DNA of 64,000 nucleotides, taken from the NCBI GenBank assembly GCA_947488435.1, contig CANKZG010000001.1:1170308-1234307 (forward strand), in the 5' to 3' direction. Of the stretch, positions 60,361 through 64,000 are shown piece by piece (the stretch's first letter is position 1; each line of letters starts with the position of its first letter). Origin of the DNA: an uncultured Flavobacteriaceae bacterium (GTDB lineage: Bacteria > Bacteroidota > Bacteroidia > Flavobacteriales > Flavobacteriaceae). A program made the position numbers and the translations under genes. A model generated the notes under the pieces. That model did no database searches and was not told the DNA's origin. It was given only the letters and a program-made list of their open reading frames with translations.

Positions 60361-61374
60361 ATGACGTTATTTGATAAGATCAGGGATCTTCAGCAAGTGA
60401 ATACGCTGTCTAAACATGAACAATTAGTGCATGGAATTTTAGAGTCTATTGATGTAGGTATTTTAGCTATTGGAGATCAGCTGCCTTCGATCAATAATAT
60501 GGTAGGGGAATTAGGATACGCACGAAAGACCATTGTTAAGGCTTACGAAGAACTTAAAGAACGTGGACTTGTCGAGTCTAAAAAGCTCAAAGGGTATTTT
60601 ATTATTAGTCAAGAGACAAAGGTTACCTTAAAAATAGCTTTATTGCTTTTTTCTTTTCGACGTTTTCAAGAAGATTTTTACAACACTTTTCGGGAAGAGC
60701 TTGGAAAGCGTTTTCAAATAGATGTTTTCTTTCATCATAATAACACGGCCATTTTTGATACGATTATTGCGAATGTTCGTGGTAAGTACGGCATGTATGT
60801 AGTAGCTCCAATTCCAGATCCCGTAATTAGACCCGGTTTGGAAAGTATCGATCCTTCTAAATTGTTAATCATAGATCGCTACATCCAACTTAAAAGAGAG
60901 TACTCCTACATTTGTCAGGAATTTGAGGAAGCTACGTATAAGAAATTGGAGCAACTCCTTCCTGCAATTCGAAATTTTGAGCATTTTGTATTGTTTTTTT
61001 ACGAAGACCAGGATGTGCCTATGGGGATTAAAAAAGCCTTCAATAAGTTTTTAACGGATTATAATATCTCCGGATCGATCAAAAAAAACTACAAGATGGG
61101 ATCGGTTAAAAAGAAGCACCTTTACTTTTTTGGCAATGATACACATTTGTGGGATGTGCTTAAAGATTGCAGAAATAAAGAATATTTAATAGGTCGCGAT
61201 GTGGGGGTTATTTCACATAATGACGATGTAGTAAAGCAACTTGTTTTTGGAGGGATTACCACGATTTCTACAGACTTTAAAGATTTGGCAAAACAAGCTG
61301 CTGATCATATTAAAAATGGCACAAAAACTCAAGTGATCGTTCCATTAAACCTCATAAAAAGGAACTCTCTCTAG
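60361..61374 (+). CDS. GntR-type regulator with LacI-like sensor domain
   Basis: A 337-residue protein. Residues about 15-85 are a GntR winged helix (LAIGDQLPSINNMVGELGYA, then KAYEELKERGLVESKKLKGY). Residues about 95-330 resemble a LacI-type periplasmic-binding fold (IALLLFSFRRFQEDFYNTF, VGVISHNDDVVKQLVFGGIT). The sensor probably binds a sugar. It sits 181 nt upstream of, and on the same strand as, the SusC gene, so it is the likely regulator of that uptake locus. Confidence 0.88.
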   Translation: MTLFDKIRDLQQVNTLSKHEQLVHGILESIDVGILAIGDQLPSINNMVGELGYARKTIVKAYEELKERGLVESKKLKGYFIISQETKVTLKIALLLFSFRRFQEDFYNTFREELGKRFQIDVFFHHNNTAIFDTIIANVRGKYGMYVVAPIPDPVIRPGLESIDPSKLLIIDRYIQLKREYSYICQEFEEATYKKLEQLLPAIRNFEHFVLFFYEDQDVPMGIKKAFNKFLTDYNISGSIKKNYKMGSVKKKHLYFFGNDTHLWDVLKDCRNKEYLIGRDVGVISHNDDVVKQLVFGGITTISTDFKDLAKQAADHIKNGTKTQVIVPLNLIKRNSL

Positions 61375-61471
61375 CCTTAGCCTATTTCTTACAGAAAAGG
61401 AGCACAATTGAATTTTAAGCACATTTAGGCCCTTCGAATTATCGATTATATGTTTTTTTTACGTTTATTTT

Positions 61472-61500
61472 TTGATTTCTTAATTTTTATACTACATTTG
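61472..61500 (+). promoter_or_regulatory. Bacteroidota-type promoter of susC
   Basis: TTG (61472-61474), 18 nt, then TACATTTG (61493-61500) matches the -33/-7 consensus with the same spacing as the adhesin promoter. Transcription would start near 61506, giving a leader of about 50 nt. Confidence 0.65.
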
Positions 61501-61555
61501 TTTAGTAGCATAGTATATCATAGCACAAAACAAATCAATTATTAATACCAATTTT

Positions 61556-64000
61556 ATGAACACAAAATTATTGAAGCTGCTTATGGGTTTTGCAATGATG
61601 CTGGGAAGCGTGACGCTTTCGGCGCAAGACTTAGAAGTGTCCGGAACAGTTTCGGATGCGGATGGACCTTTACCTGGCGTGAATATCGTTGTACAAGGAA
61701 CCACCAATGGGGTTACTACCGACTTTGATGGGAACTATACAATTAGAAACGTAGCTAGCGATGCTACCTTGGTATTTAGTTATATCGGGTACGCAACACA
61801 AGAAATTGCCGTTAATGGCCAAACCACTATCAATGTAATTCTGGAGATAGACTCTGCCGTACTTGATGAAGTGGTTATTGTTGGTTTTGGATCACAAGCC
61901 AAAGTAGATGTGACCGGAGCTATCTCCCAAATCAAACAACGTGAAATCAAACAAATTGTAAGTGCAGATCCTACAAATGCACTGCAAGGTAGGTTAGCCG
62001 GGGTGCAAATTGAAAGCTCTGGAGGTGAACCTGCAGCAGGAACCAATGTAATCGTTAGGGGAATTAGTTCTCTAACCAATACTTTCCCGCTATATGTAGT
62101 GGATGGTACTGTAGTGGACGATATTACTTTTCTGAATCCCAAAGACATTATTGACATCCAAGTTCTTAAAGATGCCACTTCTTCGGCAATTTATGGTACA
62201 AGAGCTGCCAATGGGGTAATTATTGTTTCAACAAATAGGGGCTCGGTAAATACAGCTCCTAAAGTTTCGGTAGATATTCGAACTGGAGTAAATACCGTTG
62301 GAAATACGATAGATTTATTGAATGGACCAGAATTCATTGCTTTTTTAAACCAACGTAGTGCCAATGAAGGACTTCCAGGAAATATTGCAGACCCTGGTAT
62401 AAATACAGATTTTCAAGACTTATCCCTTGACACCGGAATAATTCAAGACTATGGATTTAACATTTCTGGTGGTGGAGAAAATTCATCCTACTTTTTCTCA
62501 GCGAACTATTATGATGAAGATGCTATTGTCATTAGTAGTGATTTTCAACGTATCAATGTGCGTTTAAATAGTCGCTTTAATTTTGGAAAGTTCGTGGTGG
62601 AAGAATCATTTACGTACAATCAGCGTGATTTTACTCAGAATCCCTTTTTTGGGAACAACACATTTACGGCTCCAATTGTTAATGCAACTAACCCTAACCG
62701 ACTTGGTGGCTTTGAAGCAATAGATTCTAATTTATTTGACGGTTCCGGAGGTACCAATAATTTTGCATTGGCACAATTAATAGATGATGAAACCACACAG
62801 CGAAATGTGCTTGGAAACATCAACGTTAAGTATGAGGTTGTAGAAGGATTAACACTAGGACTAAACTATGGATTGGATTATAGAAATACTTATGGAAATT
62901 TTTTCAGACCTACATTTGATCTTAGTCCAACAGATCAACAAGTCAATCTTAATGAATTGAACGACTTAACAGAAGTTCGTGGTGAAATACAATCCACCAA
63001 TATTGAACCAACGCTTAATTATAAAAATAAGTTTGGTAAACATGATATTGACATCTTAATTGGTGGTGCTCGCCAACAAATTGACAATAATTCACTTGCG
63101 GTTCAGGTAGAGGGATTGCCCTCTAATAACATTACAAATGTTGCCGGATTTGCAGATCTAGTGCTAAACACTGGTGGAGGTAGATTTCTTTCTCGTTTGT
63201 TCTCAGCGTTTGGAAGAGTCAATTATAAGTTTGATGATAAGTATCTTTTCACAGGGATAATTCGTAGGGATGCAACCTCTAGATTCTCATCGGAAGATGG
63301 CCTTAACACTGGTGTTTTTCCTTCGTTTTCTGCAGGTTGGATAACAAGTAATGAAGATTGGTGGCCAGAAGATGGTATTGTTAATACACTGAAGTTTAGA
63401 GGTGGATATGGAGAACTTGGGTCTCAGAATATTGGAGATTTTGTTTTTCAATCGGTTTTAAACGTCTCTTCAAATGTAAGTTTCAATAATACCGAAGCTG
63501 GAGGGTTTGCCATAACCTCTTTGGTGGATGAAAATATAAGCTTTGAAACAGCACGATCTTTAAGTTTTGGAGCAGATGCAAGCTTGTTTAATAACAATTT
63601 AACGGTAAGCGCAGATTATTTTGTCAGAGATAACGATGATGTATTGGCAGCAGTTTCTGTACCTTCTACAACAGGTTCAGCAACACCGGTAATTCAAAAT
63701 GCGGCATCTATTAGAAATACAGGATTCGAATTACAAGCCAATTACAATCACAATTCGGATGGAGATTTTGATTTTAATGTTGGATTTGCGTTTGCTACCA
63801 TAAGCAATGAGCTTACCGATCTTCCGAACCCTCTAGTAGGCCCTTCCATAGATGAAGAAGGAAATACACCAAATAGATTTGAGGTGGGAGAACCTGTTGG
63901 ATTCTTTTTCGGATTTAGAAACGATGGTATTTATCGCAGCCAAGCAGAAATTGATAGCGACCCAGGGGTAGCAAACGATCCAGATAGAAGAGCCATTTTG
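61556..64000 (+). CDS. SusC/RagA TonB-dependent outer-membrane receptor, partial
   Basis: The first 815 codons are present and the gene runs off the window end. Signal peptide MNTKLLKLLMGFAMMLGSVT is followed by the carboxypeptidase-like domain (VSGTVSDADGPLPGVNIVVQ, GNYTIRNV), a TonB-box-like DEVVIVGFG near residue 103, the plug (ALQGRLAGVQIESSGGEPAA, VLKDATSSAIYGTRAANGVI) and much of the 22-strand barrel. It imports oligosaccharides or peptides with a SusD partner expected just past the window. The upstream GntR-LacI regulator points to a carbohydrate. Confidence 0.95.
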   Translation, partial: MNTKLLKLLMGFAMMLGSVTLSAQDLEVSGTVSDADGPLPGVNIVVQGTTNGVTTDFDGNYTIRNVASDATLVFSYIGYATQEIAVNGQTTINVILEIDSAVLDEVVIVGFGSQAKVDVTGAISQIKQREIKQIVSADPTNALQGRLAGVQIESSGGEPAAGTNVIVRGISSLTNTFPLYVVDGTVVDDITFLNPKDIIDIQVLKDATSSAIYGTRAANGVIIVSTNRGSVNTAPKVSVDIRTGVNTVGNTIDLLNGPEFIAFLNQRSANEGLPGNIADPGINTDFQDLSLDTGIIQDYGFNISGGGENSSYFFSANYYDEDAIVISSDFQRINVRLNSRFNFGKFVVEESFTYNQRDFTQNPFFGNNTFTAPIVNATNPNRLGGFEAIDSNLFDGSGGTNNFALAQLIDDETTQRNVLGNINVKYEVVEGLTLGLNYGLDYRNTYGNFFRPTFDLSPTDQQVNLNELNDLTEVRGEIQSTNIEPTLNYKNKFGKHDIDILIGGARQQIDNNSLAVQVEGLPSNNITNVAGFADLVLNTGGGRFLSRLFSAFGRVNYKFDDKYLFTGIIRRDATSRFSSEDGLNTGVFPSFSAGWITSNEDWWPEDGIVNTLKFRGGYGELGSQNIGDFVFQSVLNVSSNVSFNNTEAGGFAITSLVDENISFETARSLSFGADASLFNNNLTVSADYFVRDNDDVLAAVSVPSTTGSATPVIQNAASIRNTGFELQANYNHNSDGDFDFNVGFAFATISNELTDLPNPLVGPSIDEEGNTPNRFEVGEPVGFFFGFRNDGIYRSQAEIDSDPGVANDPDRRAIL

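Overview
The window looks like a chromosomal segment from a marine-type member of the Flavobacteriaceae (Bacteroidota). The supporting signs are low GC, A-rich start regions without Shine-Dalgarno sites, promoters of the Bacteroidota type (TTG, 18 nt, TAnnTTTG), a type IX secretion (T9SS) type B giant surface protein with its PorP/SprF and OmpA partners, a SusC/RagA receptor, and many secreted TPR, BNR and DUF1080 proteins. No rRNA, CRISPR array, transposase or integrase was seen.

Layout. (1) 1-5852, minus: a likely operon led by a Crp/Fnr regulator, then a DUF2062 membrane protein, a four-Cys membrane protein, a Rieske-glutamate-synthase-like fusion, a small outer-membrane barrel, a hypothetical protein, a DUF2721-like membrane protein and a Rieske-ThDP enzyme cut by the window start. 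Two unrelated enzymes each carrying an N-terminal Rieske domain in one transcription unit is the most unusual metabolic feature. (2) 6110-20778, minus: a 3921-residue type B T9SS adhesin, PorP/SprF and OmpA/PD40 triad with a good promoter, followed upstream by tRNA-Arg(CCT). (3) 21185-28272, minus: a TPR protein; an AraC regulator with a five-gene stress/detoxification cluster (peroxiredoxin-like, alpha/beta hydrolase, DoxX, MOSC, SDR) sharing inverted half-sites; a structured intergenic block; and an unrecognised secreted protein. (4) 28568-30058, plus: siroheme dehydrogenase, moaE and moaC. (5) 30074-47167: mostly housekeeping and secreted proteins (threonine dehydrogenase, M28 peptidase, BNR protein, DUF1080 protein, FAD monooxygenase, malic enzyme). 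(6) 47365-54793: a GIY-YIG protein, an AraC-TPR membrane regulator divergent from an ankyrin protein and an acyltransferase, then a GAF-LuxR regulator, a lux-box-like palindrome, a VOC protein and an ACC-synthase-like aminotransferase. (7) 55393-58043: a TetR-GNAT-RsgA cassette bracketed by 23-bp near-perfect direct repeats. (8) 58098-64000: small membrane proteins, ssb, a methyltransferase, a 57-residue Cys/Lys-rich protein missed by length cut-offs, and a GntR-LacI-type regulator next to a SusC/RagA receptor that runs off the end.

Protein family calls rest on motifs read by eye. No database search was run, so names are family-level unless the motif set is diagnostic.
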